A DNA stretch of 64,000 bases from Sphingomonas sp. LM7 (GCF_002002925.1 NZ_CP019511.1:1054001-1118000), one strand, 5' to 3'. Numbered from the stretch's first letter, positions 1 to 9,250 are shown. Notes: generated by a model from the sequence alone, not told the origin. Numbers and translations are program-made.

Positions 1-302
1 GTGACGCTGCGGGCATTCCACATTGGTGGCTAAAGGCGTCGATAGGTCGCACGATTGCTGGCGAAGGCCGCAGCGCAACGTCGCGGGGACGCGATGTGAA
101 TCCGGGCCCCGGCCCTCGCCGGGGTGACGAGAGGGACTTTTCTGGGCTCGACGGTTGAAAGAGCGGGTGGCGGTTCGGCGACCGCCGGCCAACTGAGCAC
201 GCGAAATCCTACTTCGCAATTGGATCGCCGCCAGCGCCATTCAAACAGAAGAAACAGGATCCCGGCCAACGGCCGCGATTATCGCTTATTCGGGTCGTGA
301 CC
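1..302. other. Intergenic stretch with a small hairpin; possible tail of an upstream gene
   Basis: No convincing complete gene is seen here. The first 33 bases read as ten codons followed by TAA on the plus strand, which could be the tail of a gene entering from the left, but this is too short to identify. Positions 107-124 form a hairpin (CCCCGGC, four-base loop, GCCGGGG) of the same style as the repeat pair near 23.34-23.45 kb. It lies downstream of mazG and could act in termination, but lacks a clear T tract. Confidence 0.4.
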
Positions 303-1055
303 CTAGCCCTGCGCCTTTGCGCTGACCCACAGCGCTTCCTTCGCATCGAGATCCAGGCCTTCGAATGCGTCGCCAGCTTCGTCTTCCATCGCCTTGAAAC
401 GGCGCTCGAACTTGGCATTGGCGCCGCGCAGCGCAGCTTCGGGATCGATACCGTGCTTGCGGGCCCAGTTGACCACAGCGAACAGCAGGTCGCCGATTTC
501 CTCCGCGCGATGCTCGGGCGTCGTCGCGGCTTCGACTTCGGCGAGTTCCTCATCAATCTTGGCGCGGGCGCCGCTGGGGTCCGGCCAGTCGAAGCCGGTG
601 CGGGCAGCGCGCTTCTGGAGCTTTTCGGCGCGAAGCAAGGCGGGGAGGCCAAGCGCGACGCCGGCCAGCGCGCTTTCATGCCCCTTGGCGCCCCGCTCCG
701 CGGCCTTGATTTGTTCCCATAGATGATGGCCGCCATTCTCGGCCTCGCCGAAGATGTGGGGGTGGCGGCGCTCCATCTTGTCGCTGATCGATGCGATAAC
801 GTCGGGAAGCGCGAAATGGCCGGCTTCCTCGGCAATGCGGCTGTGGAACACGACCTGGAGGAGCAGATCGCCAAGTTCGTCCCTGAGCTCGGCGACGTCG
901 CCGCGATGGATGGCGTCGGCGACTTCATAGGCCTCCTCGATCGTGTAGGGCGCGATCGTCTCGAAGGTCTGGACGCTATCCCATTCGCAGCCGTGCACGG
1001 GGTCACGCAGGCGGGCCATGATCGCAGTAAGTCGGGCGATGGGAATGTCGGTCAC
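303..1055 (-). CDS. mazG: MazG nucleoside triphosphate pyrophosphohydrolase
   Basis: MazG hydrolyses nucleoside triphosphates to monophosphates plus pyrophosphate and is thought to clean aberrant NTPs from the cytosolic pool and modulate stress signalling (known for the family). The 250-residue product has the expected length for the two-domain form. The N-terminal half starts with the family pattern RDPVHGCEWD and carries the metal-binding helices: acidic residues in IEEAYEVADAI, then the ELRDELGDLLLQVVFHS segment. The second half repeats the layout (RAEEIGDLLFAVVNWARK). It is transcribed leftward and lies 72 bp beyond the WG-motif protein gene, so it may be the last gene of that run. The start at 1055 gives the standard N-terminus. 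Confidence 0.95.
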   Translation of the reverse strand: MTDIPIARLTAIMARLRDPVHGCEWDSVQTFETIAPYTIEEAYEVADAIHRGDVAELRDELGDLLLQVVFHSRIAEEAGHFALPDVIASISDKMERRHPHIFGEAENGGHHLWEQIKAAERGAKGHESALAGVALGLPALLRAEKLQKRAARTGFDWPDPSGARAKIDEELAEVEAATTPEHRAEEIGDLLFAVVNWARKHGIDPEAALRGANAKFERRFKAMEDEAGDAFEGLDLDAKEALWVSAKAQG

Positions 1056-1127
1056 GAAAGCGTCCTCAACTGAGTCGCGCGAGGAATAGGGGCTGCGGGC
1101 ACCTCGGCAAAGGCACGCGAGGCGTTT

Positions 1128-1757
1128 TCAGCGCTTGCACCCGCGTGACGGGGCCTTCGCCGGGACCGCGTGCAGTTCCGCAGAGGGATAGCGGACCGGC
1201 ACGAGTTCGATGCCGCGGCAATCGATGATACCCCATCTGCCGCCGGTGACGACGTGGTGCTCGCCGCCATCGACGGGCATCAGGCTGCAGCCGATGCAGA
1301 CCTCGGCGCGGCCGCGCTCGAACGGTTCGCCCCAATCATAGGCGGTGCGGATGCGGACGCGGAGCTGGCGATCGACATAGGCCAGATGGCCACCGATCCG
1401 GCCCCGCGCGAGGCCCCACGAGAACGGATCGGGACCATTGTCGAAGGTCAGCATGCGAGCCATTCGGCCATTGCGGTGGCGATAGAACCAGCCGGCCTGC
1501 GCGATCGAAAGCTGGGCGAGCCCGTGATCGTAGCCGAGCCTTGCGACGACCGCCGGAGCCAGCCGGGGCTGCTCGGAGGCGTCGGTCGCGCAGGCTTCGG
1601 CATGTTCCAGCATGCCGCTGCGGTCCGAATAGAAGCACGCCACCGGATAGTCTGAAGGCTGGGCTTCGACGACCGCCGGGATCGCCAGCAGCGGCAGTGC
1701 TGCGATCGCAGGGAAGTGGGTCCGAATGACGGCTAATGTAAGAACGATAATATACAT
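1128..1757 (-). CDS. Secreted protein of unknown function with a WG-repeat-like motif
   Basis: About 209 residues. The chosen ATG at 1757 gives a hydrophobic N-terminus (MYIIVLTLAVIRTHF, then AAALPLLAIPAVVEAQP) that looks like a signal peptide with an AEA/AQA-type cleavage site. The open frame extends upstream to 1865, but that extension overlaps the protease gene, is Pro/Ser-rich and is probably not translated. The C-terminal part contains GRWGIIDCRGIELVPVRYP, which resembles one WG (KWG) repeat unit; families with such repeats are usually extracytoplasmic and their role is mostly unknown. Four Cys residues in the mature part could form disulfides. It follows the retropepsin gene by 28 bp. 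Function is not known. Confidence 0.7.
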   Translation of the reverse strand: MYIIVLTLAVIRTHFPAIAALPLLAIPAVVEAQPSDYPVACFYSDRSGMLEHAEACATDASEQPRLAPAVVARLGYDHGLAQLSIAQAGWFYRHRNGRMARMLTFDNGPDPFSWGLARGRIGGHLAYVDRQLRVRIRTAYDWGEPFERGRAEVCIGCSLMPVDGGEHHVVTGGRWGIIDCRGIELVPVRYPSAELHAVPAKAPSRGCKR

Positions 1758-1785
1758 TATGTAAAACGGAGGCGCGTGGCGAATG

Positions 1786-2463
1786 TCAGATGTCGTCCCT
1801 CCGCACCCGGCGCCTTGGCTCGGGCTCGGGCGCGATGCTTGCGTCGGTGCCGGCGTCACTGGCACCGGCCTTGGGCACGAGGATCAGCGTCTTGTTCTCG
1901 ACGCGCCAGCTGTGCAGCTTCGACAGGAAGTTCATGCCGAGCACGTCGAGGTTTCCGAAGCTGTCCGAAACCACCACGCCGAGATCGTCGGTCCTGAGCG
2001 GTCCGATCTCGAGCTTCTCGATCCGGCCGCGCCGTGCCGACACGGTGCCGTTTGCAGTCTCGATCATCACCGGCATGCCGCGGCTCTCGCCGATCCCGGC
2101 GGCCGAGGCCGTGCGTGCCGAAATCGCAGTGATCGTCGCGCCGCTGTCGATCAGCATCCGCCGTTCGACGCCGTTGAGCATCACGCGCGCCCAGAAATGG
2201 CCGTCGGGCGCCATGCGGATGCGAACGGTCTCGCCGTCGACCTGCTGGTCTTCGATGCCCAGCCTGGTCGAGGCTGCGGCGAACAATGCACCGATCTCAT
2301 GCCGATGCGCCACCGCGAGCACGGTCAGCACGATGATCAGCGCCCAGGTCACCAGCGAGCGCAGCACGAACCCGATCGAGAGCTTCCGCACCGAAAGCGC
2401 GCTGAGCACGAGCACCAGCACGCCGACCAGGTAGATCAGATCCATGCTGTCCCAGTCGCTCAC
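1786..2463 (-). CDS. Retropepsin-like aspartic protease (TIGR02281-type), membrane anchored
   Basis: 225 residues. Two hydrophobic segments near the N-terminus (about residues 9-24 and 33-52) suggest a membrane anchor. They are followed by a clan AA aspartyl protease domain in which MLIDSGAT (catalytic Asp about residue 106) is the signature, with VLGMNFLSKL later in the fold. Single-domain bacterial proteins of this type dimerise like retroviral proteases (family knowledge); the substrate is unknown. The GTG start at 2463 overlaps the stop of the upstream metallo-hydrolase gene by four bases, indicating co-translation; an ATG six codons in (2448) is an alternative. Confidence 0.85.
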   Translation of the reverse strand: MSDWDSMDLIYLVGVLVLVLSALSVRKLSIGFVLRSLVTWALIIVLTVLAVAHRHEIGALFAAASTRLGIEDQQVDGETVRIRMAPDGHFWARVMLNGVERRMLIDSGATITAISARTASAAGIGESRGMPVMIETANGTVSARRGRIEKLEIGPLRTDDLGVVVSDSFGNLDVLGMNFLSKLHSWRVENKTLILVPKAGASDAGTDASIAPEPEPRRRVRRDDI

Positions 2464-3227
2464 GCCAGAATCTCCAAGCCGTCATAGCCGGGCTCGATCC
2501 CTTCGGGCAGCTCGGCGGTCAGTCCGATATAGTCCATCGAGTTGTCCATATGAACCAGTGCGGAACGGCGCGGGCGCAACTCCCCTATCCAGCCCACTAC
2601 CTGCGCGAGAGTTGGGTGCGTCGGATGCGGCGCGCGGCGCAAGGCATCGACGACCCAGACGTCGAGCCCGGTGTAGAGCGCGCGCATCTTGCTCGTCATC
2701 TCATGGAAGTCTGTAGCATAACCTATTGATTTATCCTTACTATCGAAACGAAGTCCGGCGGATGTGATGCCGCCGTGCGGCTGATCGGCAACGGTGATGC
2801 GGATGTCGCCGATGGTTAGGCTGTCGGGCAGGGTTTCGAGTGCGATCGTCGGGCGATAGAGCGCGCGGCCGAAGAATGCGTAGTGGAACTTGGTTTCGAG
2901 CTGCTCGCGGGTGAAGGCGCGGGCATAGCCGCGAACCGGCTCGCCGTTGCGGATGTGCATGAGCTGGCGGAGATCGTCGATGCCGTGGGTGTGATCGGCA
3001 TGATCGTGGGTCCAGATCACTGCATCGACATCCGCGATGTCGGCGGCGAGGAGTTGCCCGCGCATGTCCGGGCTGGTGTCGATCAGGATGCGGGTGGTGT
3101 CGGTTGAGACGAGGACCGAGGCGCGGGTGCGGCGGTTGCGCGGCTCGTTCGGATCGCAGGCACCCCAGTCGTTGCCGATGCGCGGGACGCCGGAGGAGGT
3201 GCCCGAGCCGAGGATGCGGATTTTCAT
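2460..3227 (-). CDS. MBL-fold metallo-hydrolase, PhnP-like
   Basis: 255 residues, metallo-beta-lactamase fold. The N-terminus MKIRILGSGTSSGVPRIG is typical of the PhnP/phosphoribosyl 1,2-cyclic phosphodiesterase group. The metal-binding THDHADH motif (His74, His76, Asp78, His79) is intact, with further ligand candidates in DQPHGG and in ALVHMDNSMDY near the C-terminus. Phosphodiesterase activity is inferred; no phosphonate-lyase genes lie nearby, so a general cyclic-phosphodiester or repair role is more likely than phosphonate use. It overlaps the downstream protease by four bases. The start at 3227 is the only one giving the full N-terminal motif. Confidence 0.85.
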   Translation of the reverse strand: MKIRILGSGTSSGVPRIGNDWGACDPNEPRNRRTRASVLVSTDTTRILIDTSPDMRGQLLAADIADVDAVIWTHDHADHTHGIDDLRQLMHIRNGEPVRGYARAFTREQLETKFHYAFFGRALYRPTIALETLPDSLTIGDIRITVADQPHGGITSAGLRFDSKDKSIGYATDFHEMTSKMRALYTGLDVWVVDALRRAPHPTHPTLAQVVGWIGELRPRRSALVHMDNSMDYIGLTAELPEGIEPGYDGLEILA

Positions 3228-3235
3228 GCGTTGAT

Positions 3236-3423
3236 CACGCAGAGGCGCGAAGGCGCAGAGAACCAGCAGAGCGGCGCTGGCAATGACGCCGCGTCAGCGG
3301 CGGGGTGTCGAAACAGCACGTCGAAGGCACCATCCCAATTGTGGCGGTCTACAACCTCCGCGCCTCTGCGCCTCTGCGCGAACCTATGCTTCTTCTTCGT
3401 GCCTTCGTGGCTTCGCGTGAAAA
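3236..3423. repeat. Dispersed-repeat-type sequence (inverted CGCAGAGGCGC-like arms) between two genes
   Basis: The 274-bp gap between tatD and the MBL hydrolase contains a GCAGAGGCGCGAAGGCGCAGAG-like segment at 3236-3260 and its approximate inverse at 3356-3380 (CCTCTGCGCCTCTGCG core). This is followed by a CTTCGTGCCTTCGTGGCTTCG segment ending near 3423. Similar sequences recur between genes in many bacterial genomes (recalled, not searched). No gene is supported here. It may be a REP-like mobile repeat and may form a large stem. Confidence 0.6.
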
Positions 3424-3501
3424 TCCCTGCCTTCAACGCCCGATGAATGGCCCCTTCCCTGACCTCTCCCGCAAGCGACAGGGGAACGAGCGCCGCCGCG
3501 A

Positions 3502-4281
3502 TCACGCCAGCGTCTTGGCGAACAGTTTGTGGAAGTTCTGGCGAGTGGCTTCGGCCAGCGCTTCGGGGTCTTCGCCGCGGAGCTGCGCGAGGAAGCGGCA
3601 GGTGTCCGCTACGAACGCGGGTTCGCCGGTCTTGCCGCGATGGGGCACGGGGGCAAGGAACGGGGCGTCGGTCTCTATCAGCAAGCGGTCGAGCGGCAGG
3701 CGCGCGGCGGTTTCCTGCAGGTCCCTGGCGTTCTTGAACGTCACGATGCCAGAGATCGAGATGTAGAAGCCGAGATCCAGCGCGATGTCGGCAAAGGCGC
3801 CGCTGGCGGTGAAGCAGTGGATCACGCCGGGGAAGGCGCCCTTCCCCATCTCGTCGCGGAGGAGTTCGGCAGTGTCTTCCTCGGCGTCGCGGGTGTGGAC
3901 GATGATTGGGAGACCGGTTTCGCGCGATGCGGAGAGGTGGGCGCGGAAGCTGGCGCGCTGGCGGTCGCGGTCGGAGTGGTCGTAATAATAATCGAGGCCG
4001 CTTTCGCCGATGCCGACGACGCGGGGGTGCTGAGCGCGCTCGACCAGCTTCGACGTGTCGATATCGGGATGCTGGTCGGCTTCGTGCGGATGAATGCCGA
4101 CGCTCGCCCAGACGTCCGCTTCGCGCTCGGCGACGGCGATGACGTCATCCCATTCGTTTTCCCGCGTCGAGATGTTGAGCATCGCCACCACGCCGGCGTC
4201 GCGGGCGCGCGCCAGCACTTCGGGCTGCTGCTCGCCAAGGCCCTTGTAGATCAGGTGGCAATGGCTGTCGGCCAGTCTCAC
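3502..4281 (-). CDS. tatD: TatD family metal-dependent deoxyribonuclease
   Basis: 259 residues with a TIM-barrel amidohydrolase-like fold. TatD proteins are metal-dependent 3'-5' exonucleases acting in DNA repair or degradation (family knowledge). Visible signatures are the N-terminal LADSHCHL metal site, GIHPHEAD, GESGLDYYY, IVHTRD, VIHCFTASG and LIETDAPFLAPVPHRG. The GTG at 4281 is chosen because it places the DSHCH motif at residue 5 and overlaps the metG stop (GTGA, 4 bp). The longer open frame to 4677 runs through metG in another frame. It is co-translated after metG, a common order in alphaproteobacteria. Confidence 0.93.
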   Translation of the reverse strand: MRLADSHCHLIYKGLGEQQPEVLARARDAGVVAMLNISTRENEWDDVIAVAEREADVWASVGIHPHEADQHPDIDTSKLVERAQHPRVVGIGESGLDYYYDHSDRDRQRASFRAHLSASRETGLPIIVHTRDAEEDTAELLRDEMGKGAFPGVIHCFTASGAFADIALDLGFYISISGIVTFKNARDLQETAARLPLDRLLIETDAPFLAPVPHRGKTGEPAFVADTCRFLAQLRGEDPEALAEATRQNFHKLFAKTLA

Positions 4282-5783
4282 GCTTCCTCCGCCGCCTGCA
4301 GTTCCAGTCGCGGGAAGATGGGGGTCGGCGGGGCGATGCGGAAGTCCTCGTCGTCGGTCGAGGGGAGTTGCGCGAGCAATTTGCCTGCCGAGGTCGGGAT
4401 CACCGGGAGGATCGTAGTGGCAAGGCGGTGGATCGCGCGGAGCAGCGTACGCAGCACGGCATTCATCCGCTCGGCATCGGTTTTCCGAAGCGCCCAGGGC
4501 GCCTGCGCGTCGATATATTGGTTGCAGGCGAACACGCCGGTCATCCACGTCTCGACGCCCTGACTGAGCGCAAGATCGTCGAATGCGGTGCGGAAGGCGG
4601 CGCAGGCGACGTCCACTTCGGCGAGGAGGACGGCGTCGGCCTCTTCGCTCCGGCCCTCGGGGACATGGCCGTCGCAATTCTTGGCGATGAAGGCGAGGAC
4701 GCGCTGGGCGAGATTGCCGAAGCTGTTCGACAGGTCGGCATTGGCGCGGGTGACGATCGCTTCGTCGCTGAACGTGCCGTCATTGCCGAAGCTGACGTCG
4801 CGCAGCAGGAAATAGCGCAAGGCATCGACGCCATAGAGCTCGGCGAGCTGCATCGGATCGACGACGTTACCGACCGACTTGGACATCTTTTCCCCGCGGT
4901 TGAGCAGGAAGCCGTGGCCGAAGACCTGCCTGGGCAGCGGCAGCTTTGCCGACATCAGGAAGGCGGGCCAATAGACGGCGTGGAAGCGGACGATGTCCTT
5001 GCCGATCAGATGGATGTCGGCGGGCCAGTATTTGGCGAAGCGATCGGCATCGTCGGGATAGCCCGCGCCAGTGATGTAGTTGGTGAGCGCGTCGACCCAG
5101 ACGTACATCACGTGATCGGGGGAGCCCGGCACCGGCACGCCCCAATCGAAGCTGGTGCGGCTGACCGAGAGATCGACCAGTCCGCCCTCGACGAAGCGCA
5201 GGATCTCGTTGCGGCGCGATTCCGGGCGGATGAAGTCGGGATTGGCGGCGTATAGATCGAGCAGGGGCTGCTGGTACTTGGAGAGCTTGAAGAACCAGGT
5301 CTCCTCCGCGGTCCACTCGACGGGGGTGCCCTGCGGCGAGAGCTTCACGCCCCCTTCCCCCTCGGTCAGTTCCTTCTCTTCGTAGAACGCCTCGTCGCGG
5401 ACCGAATACCAGCCCTCGTAGCGATCGAGATAGAGGTCGCCGGCATCCTGCATCGCCTGCCAGATCGCCTGGCTCGCGGCATAGTGCCCGGGTTCGGAGG
5501 TGCGGATGAAACGGTCGTACGAAATATCGAGAACGTCGGCCATCTCAAGGAAATAGCTGGACATCTCGTCGGCCAGCTCGCGCGGTTCGATGCCGCGGTC
5601 GCGCGCGGTCTTGACCATCTTGAGGCCGTGCTCGTCGGTGCCGGTCTGGAAGAAGACGTCGCGGCCGTGCTGGCGCTGGTAGCGCGCGATCGCGTCGGCG
5701 GCGATCATCTCATAGGCATGGCCGATATGCGGGCGGCCATTGGGATAGTGGATTGCTGTCGAGATATAGAAGGGATCGGCCAT
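4278..5783 (-). CDS. metG: Methionyl-tRNA synthetase
   Basis: 501 residues; charges tRNA(Met) with methionine in the cytosol. The class I signatures are intact: PHIGH at residues 18-22 and KMSKS at 299-303, with the WFFKLSKYQ and FDWGVPVPG segments typical of MetG. It is the short form, lacking the C-terminal dimerising tRNA-binding domain and showing no zinc-knuckle Cys cluster, as is usual in alphaproteobacteria. tatD follows with a four-base overlap. The 75-bp gap upstream holds a GC-rich stem (about 5808-5828) that may end the preceding lipoprotein transcript. Confidence 0.97.
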   Translation of the reverse strand: MADPFYISTAIHYPNGRPHIGHAYEMIAADAIARYQRQHGRDVFFQTGTDEHGLKMVKTARDRGIEPRELADEMSSYFLEMADVLDISYDRFIRTSEPGHYAASQAIWQAMQDAGDLYLDRYEGWYSVRDEAFYEEKELTEGEGGVKLSPQGTPVEWTAEETWFFKLSKYQQPLLDLYAANPDFIRPESRRNEILRFVEGGLVDLSVSRTSFDWGVPVPGSPDHVMYVWVDALTNYITGAGYPDDADRFAKYWPADIHLIGKDIVRFHAVYWPAFLMSAKLPLPRQVFGHGFLLNRGEKMSKSVGNVVDPMQLAELYGVDALRYFLLRDVSFGNDGTFSDEAIVTRANADLSNSFGNLAQRVLAFIAKNCDGHVPEGRSEEADAVLLAEVDVACAAFRTAFDDLALSQGVETWMTGVFACNQYIDAQAPWALRKTDAERMNAVLRTLLRAIHRLATTILPVIPTSAGKLLAQLPSTDDEDFRIAPPTPIFPRLELQAAEEA

Positions 5784-5858
5784 GGCGCGGCTTTAGGAGC
5801 GGTGGGCGGTGGGGGCAACCTCCCCCGCGGGTGCTCCTGCCTTCGCCGAAGCAAAGAG

Positions 5859-6350
5859 CTAGTCCCCGCACAATCGCCGTCCGCCGGCATCGCGCATCGC
5901 GGCGGCTTCGGCGGCGGATTCGCTCAGGCGGGCGGCTTCTAGGCCGGTGAACGAGGCGCGTCGGGCGCAGAGCTTCTTGCAGGCGTCGGGGAGCACGCCG
6001 GGAAACTTGATCCGCTCGCCGTCATAGGTCGCGTCGAAGTTGCAGCCATCCTTGCCGAGTGCGATCCTGAGCGTGGCGCCGCTGCGCTCGACGCTGCCGG
6101 CGCCGCTGCAGGTGATGCGGTCGCCATAATCGACATAGGCGCCGATCCGATACGTCGAGCCGGTTCGGACGACGCAGATCCGGTCGGTGTCGCGGGCGTA
6201 GAGGCCGGTGAGATCGCTATCGTCGGGGTCGCGGACCAGACCGCGCTCGATCGCCGCGCTTTCGAGATCCTGCGGTTGCTCGGCATTGTTCCCGCCCTGC
6301 CCGCCCGAACAGGCAGCGAGCAGCAGCGCCAGCGCAAGCGCGAACCTCAT
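5859..6350 (-). CDS. Small lipoprotein of unknown function
   Basis: 163 residues from the ATG at 6350, which overlaps the hisI stop by four bases; the longer open frame runs through hisI and is rejected. The N-terminus [14 protein letters not shown] is a lipoprotein signal with a lipobox (LAAC, acylated Cys about residue 14), followed by a Gly/Asn/Gln-rich tether. The rest contains paired Cys residues and a beta-rich stretch ([22 protein letters not shown]). It is probably anchored at the outer membrane. I do not recognise a family. Confidence 0.75.
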   Translation of the reverse strand: MRFALALALLLAACSGGQGGNNAEQPQDLESAAIERGLVRDPDDSDLTGLYARDTDRICVVRTGSTYRIGAYVDYGDRITCSGAGSVERSGATLRIALGKDGCNFDATYDGERIKFPGVLPDACKKLCARRASFTGLEAARLSESAAEAAAMRDAGGRRLCGD

Positions 6351-6709
6351 GCGTCGCGGACCAGGCAGCCGTCCTCGATGCGACGGAAGAAGCAGCTGCG
6401 CTCGCCGGTATGGCAGGCGGGGCCGGCGGCTTCGACCTTGAGCCACAGCGCGTCCTGGTCGCAATCGATGCGCGCCTCGACGACGCGGAGGACATGGCCC
6501 GAACTCTCGCCCTTTTTCCACAGGCGGGCGCGGCTGCGGGACCAGAAATGCGCCTCGCCGGTGGCGAGGGTCGCCTCCAGCGCTTCGGCGTTCATATGGG
6601 CGAGCATGAGCAGCTCGCCGGTCGCTGCGTCGGTGGCGACGGCGGTGATGAGGCCGGCGGCGTCGTATTTTGGGTCGAGCGCGTTGCCCGTTTCGCGATT
6701 GGTGTCCAC
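6347..6709 (-). CDS. hisI: Phosphoribosyl-AMP cyclohydrolase
   Basis: 120 residues, cytosolic; opens the adenine ring of phosphoribosyl-AMP in histidine biosynthesis. It is the stand-alone HisI without the HisE domain. Signatures are [29 protein letters not shown] (substrate and metal site), DCDQDALWL (acidic metal ligands) and the Cys pair in [11 protein letters not shown] that supplies zinc ligands. It is not next to other his genes here. The lipoprotein gene follows with an ATGA overlap, an odd partner. Confidence 0.96.
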   Translation of the reverse strand: MDTNRETGNALDPKYDAAGLITAVATDAATGELLMLAHMNAEALEATLATGEAHFWSRSRARLWKKGESSGHVLRVVEARIDCDQDALWLKVEAAGPACHTGERSCFFRRIEDGCLVRDA

Positions 6710-6815
6710 GTCGCGGCTCTAGCCCAATCCGATAGGCACGCGAAAGGTGATCGCGCGGGTTAGGCGTGCCTTAACGTGGCTTGCGCTCCCCGCGGCAACT
6801 TTCGGAGAGAGCCTC

Positions 6816-7370
6816 ATGTTCGACGCCCTGCTCGCCGCCGCGCTTCTGGCCCATCCCGCACCACAAGCAAGCGCCTTGCCGCAGATCGCCACTGGTGATC
6901 CCGAGCTTGCCATTATCTTCGTCAATGCCCTTCCCGAGGTCTGTTTTCGCGCTACCCGCGGCGCTTCTCCGGCTACAGACGCTTCGTTGAAGAAGCTCGC
7001 TGCCGTGCCCGACATCATCGCGTCCGACTATGGCCGCTTCCCGACCTGGTTCAGCCTGGCCAAGCGGCCGAACAATGTCTTTGTCGGCTTCAGTGCGGAG
7101 GCCAACGACTGCCACCTGGTTCTCGCCGACACCACTCAGACCGTCGAAGTGCAGAAGAAGGTCATTGCCGCCCTTACCGCCAGCGGCTTCCGCGCGCAGC
7201 AGGACGCCCGATCGAAGGGCATGACCGACATGATCTTCGTCAGCGCCGTTCCGGATGGCTATATACTTGTTTCACTGCAGGCCCCCTTGGCGCCGGTCGA
7301 GGGCGGCAAGGGGGCGCAGGGTGCCGTGCACGTCCGGCTGATATCCAAGGCCGCCTTTGAAGCGCGGTGA
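6816..7370 (+). CDS. Probably exported protein of unknown function
   Basis: 184 residues from the ATG at 6816, which has a GGAGAGA ribosome-binding sequence seven bases upstream; this decides the start over the longer frame from 6747. The first 20 residues (MFDALLAAALLAHPAPQASA) look like a short signal peptide. The mature part has two Cys (EVCFRAT and NDCHLVL) that could pair, and no recognisable motif. It is flanked by convergent or divergent neighbours, so it seems monocistronic. Function unknown. Confidence 0.7.
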   Translation: MFDALLAAALLAHPAPQASALPQIATGDPELAIIFVNALPEVCFRATRGASPATDASLKKLAAVPDIIASDYGRFPTWFSLAKRPNNVFVGFSAEANDCHLVLADTTQTVEVQKKVIAALTASGFRAQQDARSKGMTDMIFVSAVPDGYILVSLQAPLAPVEGGKGAQGAVHVRLISKAAFEAR

Positions 7371-7406
7371 GTCCCGTATCGTCCGGCGCCCTACCGTCGC
7401 GGGTGC

Positions 7407-7655
7407 TCAATGCTCGCGGATGGCGTCGATCAGCTCGTCCTTGTCCATTTTCGAGCGGCCTTCGATGCCAATGTCCTTGGCTTCGTCGTACAGTTCGTCC
7501 TTCGAGCGGTTCTCGAGATGAGTGCCGCCCTTGTCGAGCGTGCCGGCGGCTTTCGCATTGGCGATTCGCGCGGCCTTTTCCTTCGATGCACCGTCGGCGC
7601 GGAGGTCCTCGTAAAGCTTGTCGTTCTTGATCTGGGGTCCGTGATCCTGGGCCAT
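7407..7655 (-). CDS. Small SAP/Rho-N-like domain protein
   Basis: 82 residues, highly charged. The N-terminal half (DHGPQIKNDKLYEDLRADG, then KEKAARIANA) resembles short plasmid/chromosomal proteins annotated as DUF7218. The C-terminal half (KDELYDEAKDIGIEGRSKM, then DKDELIDAIREH) has the helix-turn-helix layout of Rho N-terminal/SAP-like nucleic-acid-binding motifs. A nucleic-acid or stress role is inferred only. The ATG at 7655 is preceded by a GGAG-type ribosome-binding site (GGTGAAAGGAGCCCC in the coding strand). Confidence 0.75.
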   Translation of the reverse strand: MAQDHGPQIKNDKLYEDLRADGASKEKAARIANAKAAGTLDKGGTHLENRSKDELYDEAKDIGIEGRSKMDKDELIDAIREH

Positions 7656-7783
7656 GCGGGGCTCCTTTCACCCTGAAAAACCAACGAAATCGCCCGGAAG
7701 TTCATTTCCTCGTGACAAACCGGCGACAAACCCGGGCGAACTGCCTATATGGCCCCGGAGAGTTCCCAACCCCTTGAGGGCTG

Positions 7784-9241
7784 ATGCTTACCACGCACCC
7801 GTTTGATGACGACAAGCTGCGCGAAGAGTGCGGCATTTTCGGTGTTTCCAATTCCGAAGGCGCTGCGGCGCTGGTGGCATTGGGACTCCATGCACTCCAG
7901 CACCGTGGGCAGGAGGCCGCCGGCATCACCAGCTGGGACGGCCATCAGTTCCACACGCATCGCGCGATGGGCCATGTCGCCGGCAATTTCGATCGCGACG
8001 ACGTGATCCGCAGCCTTTCCGGCAACACGGCGGCGGGTCATGTCCGCTATGCGACCACCGGTGACACTGCGATCCGCAACGTCCAGCCGCTCTATGCAGA
8101 GCTGGCGAGCGGCGGCTTCGCGGTGGCGCATAACGGCAACATCTCGAACGCGATGCGACTTCGCAAGGACCTGGTCCGGCGCGGCGCGATCTTCCAGTCG
8201 ACCAGCGACACCGAAGTGATCATTCACCTCGTCGCGACCTCGCAATATCGAACGCTGATCGACCGGTTCATCGATGCGCTCAAGCAAGTCGAGGGCGCCT
8301 ATTCGCTGATCGTGATGACGCCCGAGGGCATGATCGCTTGCCGCGATCCGCTGGGCATCCGCCCGCTGGTGATGGGCAAGCTCGACGATTCGATCATCTT
8401 CGCCTCCGAGACGGTGGCGCTCGACGTGGTCGGCGCCGAATATGTCCGCGATGTCGAGCCCGGCGAGCTGGTGATCGTCAAAGGCAGCGAGATCAGCTCG
8501 CACAAGCCCTTTCCCGCGGTCGCGGCACGGCCGTGCATCTTCGAATATGTCTATTTCTCGCGGCCAGACTCGATTGCCGAGGACCGCAGCGTCTATTCGG
8601 TGCGCAAGGCGATCGGCGCGCAGCTGGCGATCGAATCGCCGGTCGATGCCGATCTGGTCGTCCCGGTGCCCGATTCGGGCGTGCCGGCGGCGATCGGATA
8701 TGCCCAGCAGAGCGGCATCCCGTTCGAGCTGGGGATCATCCGCTCGCATTATGTCGGGCGCACCTTCATCCAGCCGGGTGACAAGGTCCGCCACCTCGGC
8801 GTCAAGCTCAAGCACAACGCCAACAAGGAACTGATCAAGGGCAAGCGTATCGTGCTGATCGACGATTCGATCGTGCGCGGAACGACGAGCCTCAAGATCG
8901 TCCAGATGATGCACGAAGCAGGTGCGGCCGAGGTCCATCTGCGCATCGCGTCCCCGCCGACGCGGCATTCGTGCTTCTACGGCGTCGATACGCCCGAGCG
9001 GGCCAAGCTGCTCGCCGCCAAGCTCGACGTCGAGGGGATGACCGACTTCATCCATGCCGACAGCCTGGCGTTCGTCAGCATCGACGGTCTGTACAAGGCG
9101 CTGGGCGAGGCGCACCGCGCCGACATCCACCCCAAATATTGCGACGCCTGCTTCACCGGCGACTATCCGACCACGCTCACCGACCAGGATGAGCTTCAGC
9201 CGGTCGACCAGTTCGCACTGCTCGAAGAACGCGTGGGCTGA
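7784..9241 (+). CDS. purF: Amidophosphoribosyltransferase
   Basis: 485 residues; transfers glutamine-derived ammonia to PRPP, the first committed step of purine synthesis. The N-terminal class II glutaminase begins at Cys16 (EECGIFGV) after a short propeptide expected to be cleaved. ALQHRGQEAAGI and HNGNISN follow. The PRTase domain carries VLIDDSIVRGTTS (PRPP loop) at about residues 361-373. Cys residues near the C-terminus (CDACFTGDYP) suggest the iron-sulfur form. The ATG at 7784 gives the standard propeptide. A REP-like hairpin separates it from the SDR gene. Confidence 0.97.
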   Translation: MLTTHPFDDDKLREECGIFGVSNSEGAAALVALGLHALQHRGQEAAGITSWDGHQFHTHRAMGHVAGNFDRDDVIRSLSGNTAAGHVRYATTGDTAIRNVQPLYAELASGGFAVAHNGNISNAMRLRKDLVRRGAIFQSTSDTEVIIHLVATSQYRTLIDRFIDALKQVEGAYSLIVMTPEGMIACRDPLGIRPLVMGKLDDSIIFASETVALDVVGAEYVRDVEPGELVIVKGSEISSHKPFPAVAARPCIFEYVYFSRPDSIAEDRSVYSVRKAIGAQLAIESPVDADLVVPVPDSGVPAAIGYAQQSGIPFELGIIRSHYVGRTFIQPGDKVRHLGVKLKHNANKELIKGKRIVLIDDSIVRGTTSLKIVQMMHEAGAAEVHLRIASPPTRHSCFYGVDTPERAKLLAAKLDVEGMTDFIHADSLAFVSIDGLYKALGEAHRADIHPKYCDACFTGDYPTTLTDQDELQPVDQFALLEERVG

Positions 9242-9250
9242 ACTACCCTC

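Noticed and set aside
1..33. Tail of a gene entering from the left
   Set aside because: Ten codons before a stop are not enough evidence to call a gene; noted only as a possibility.
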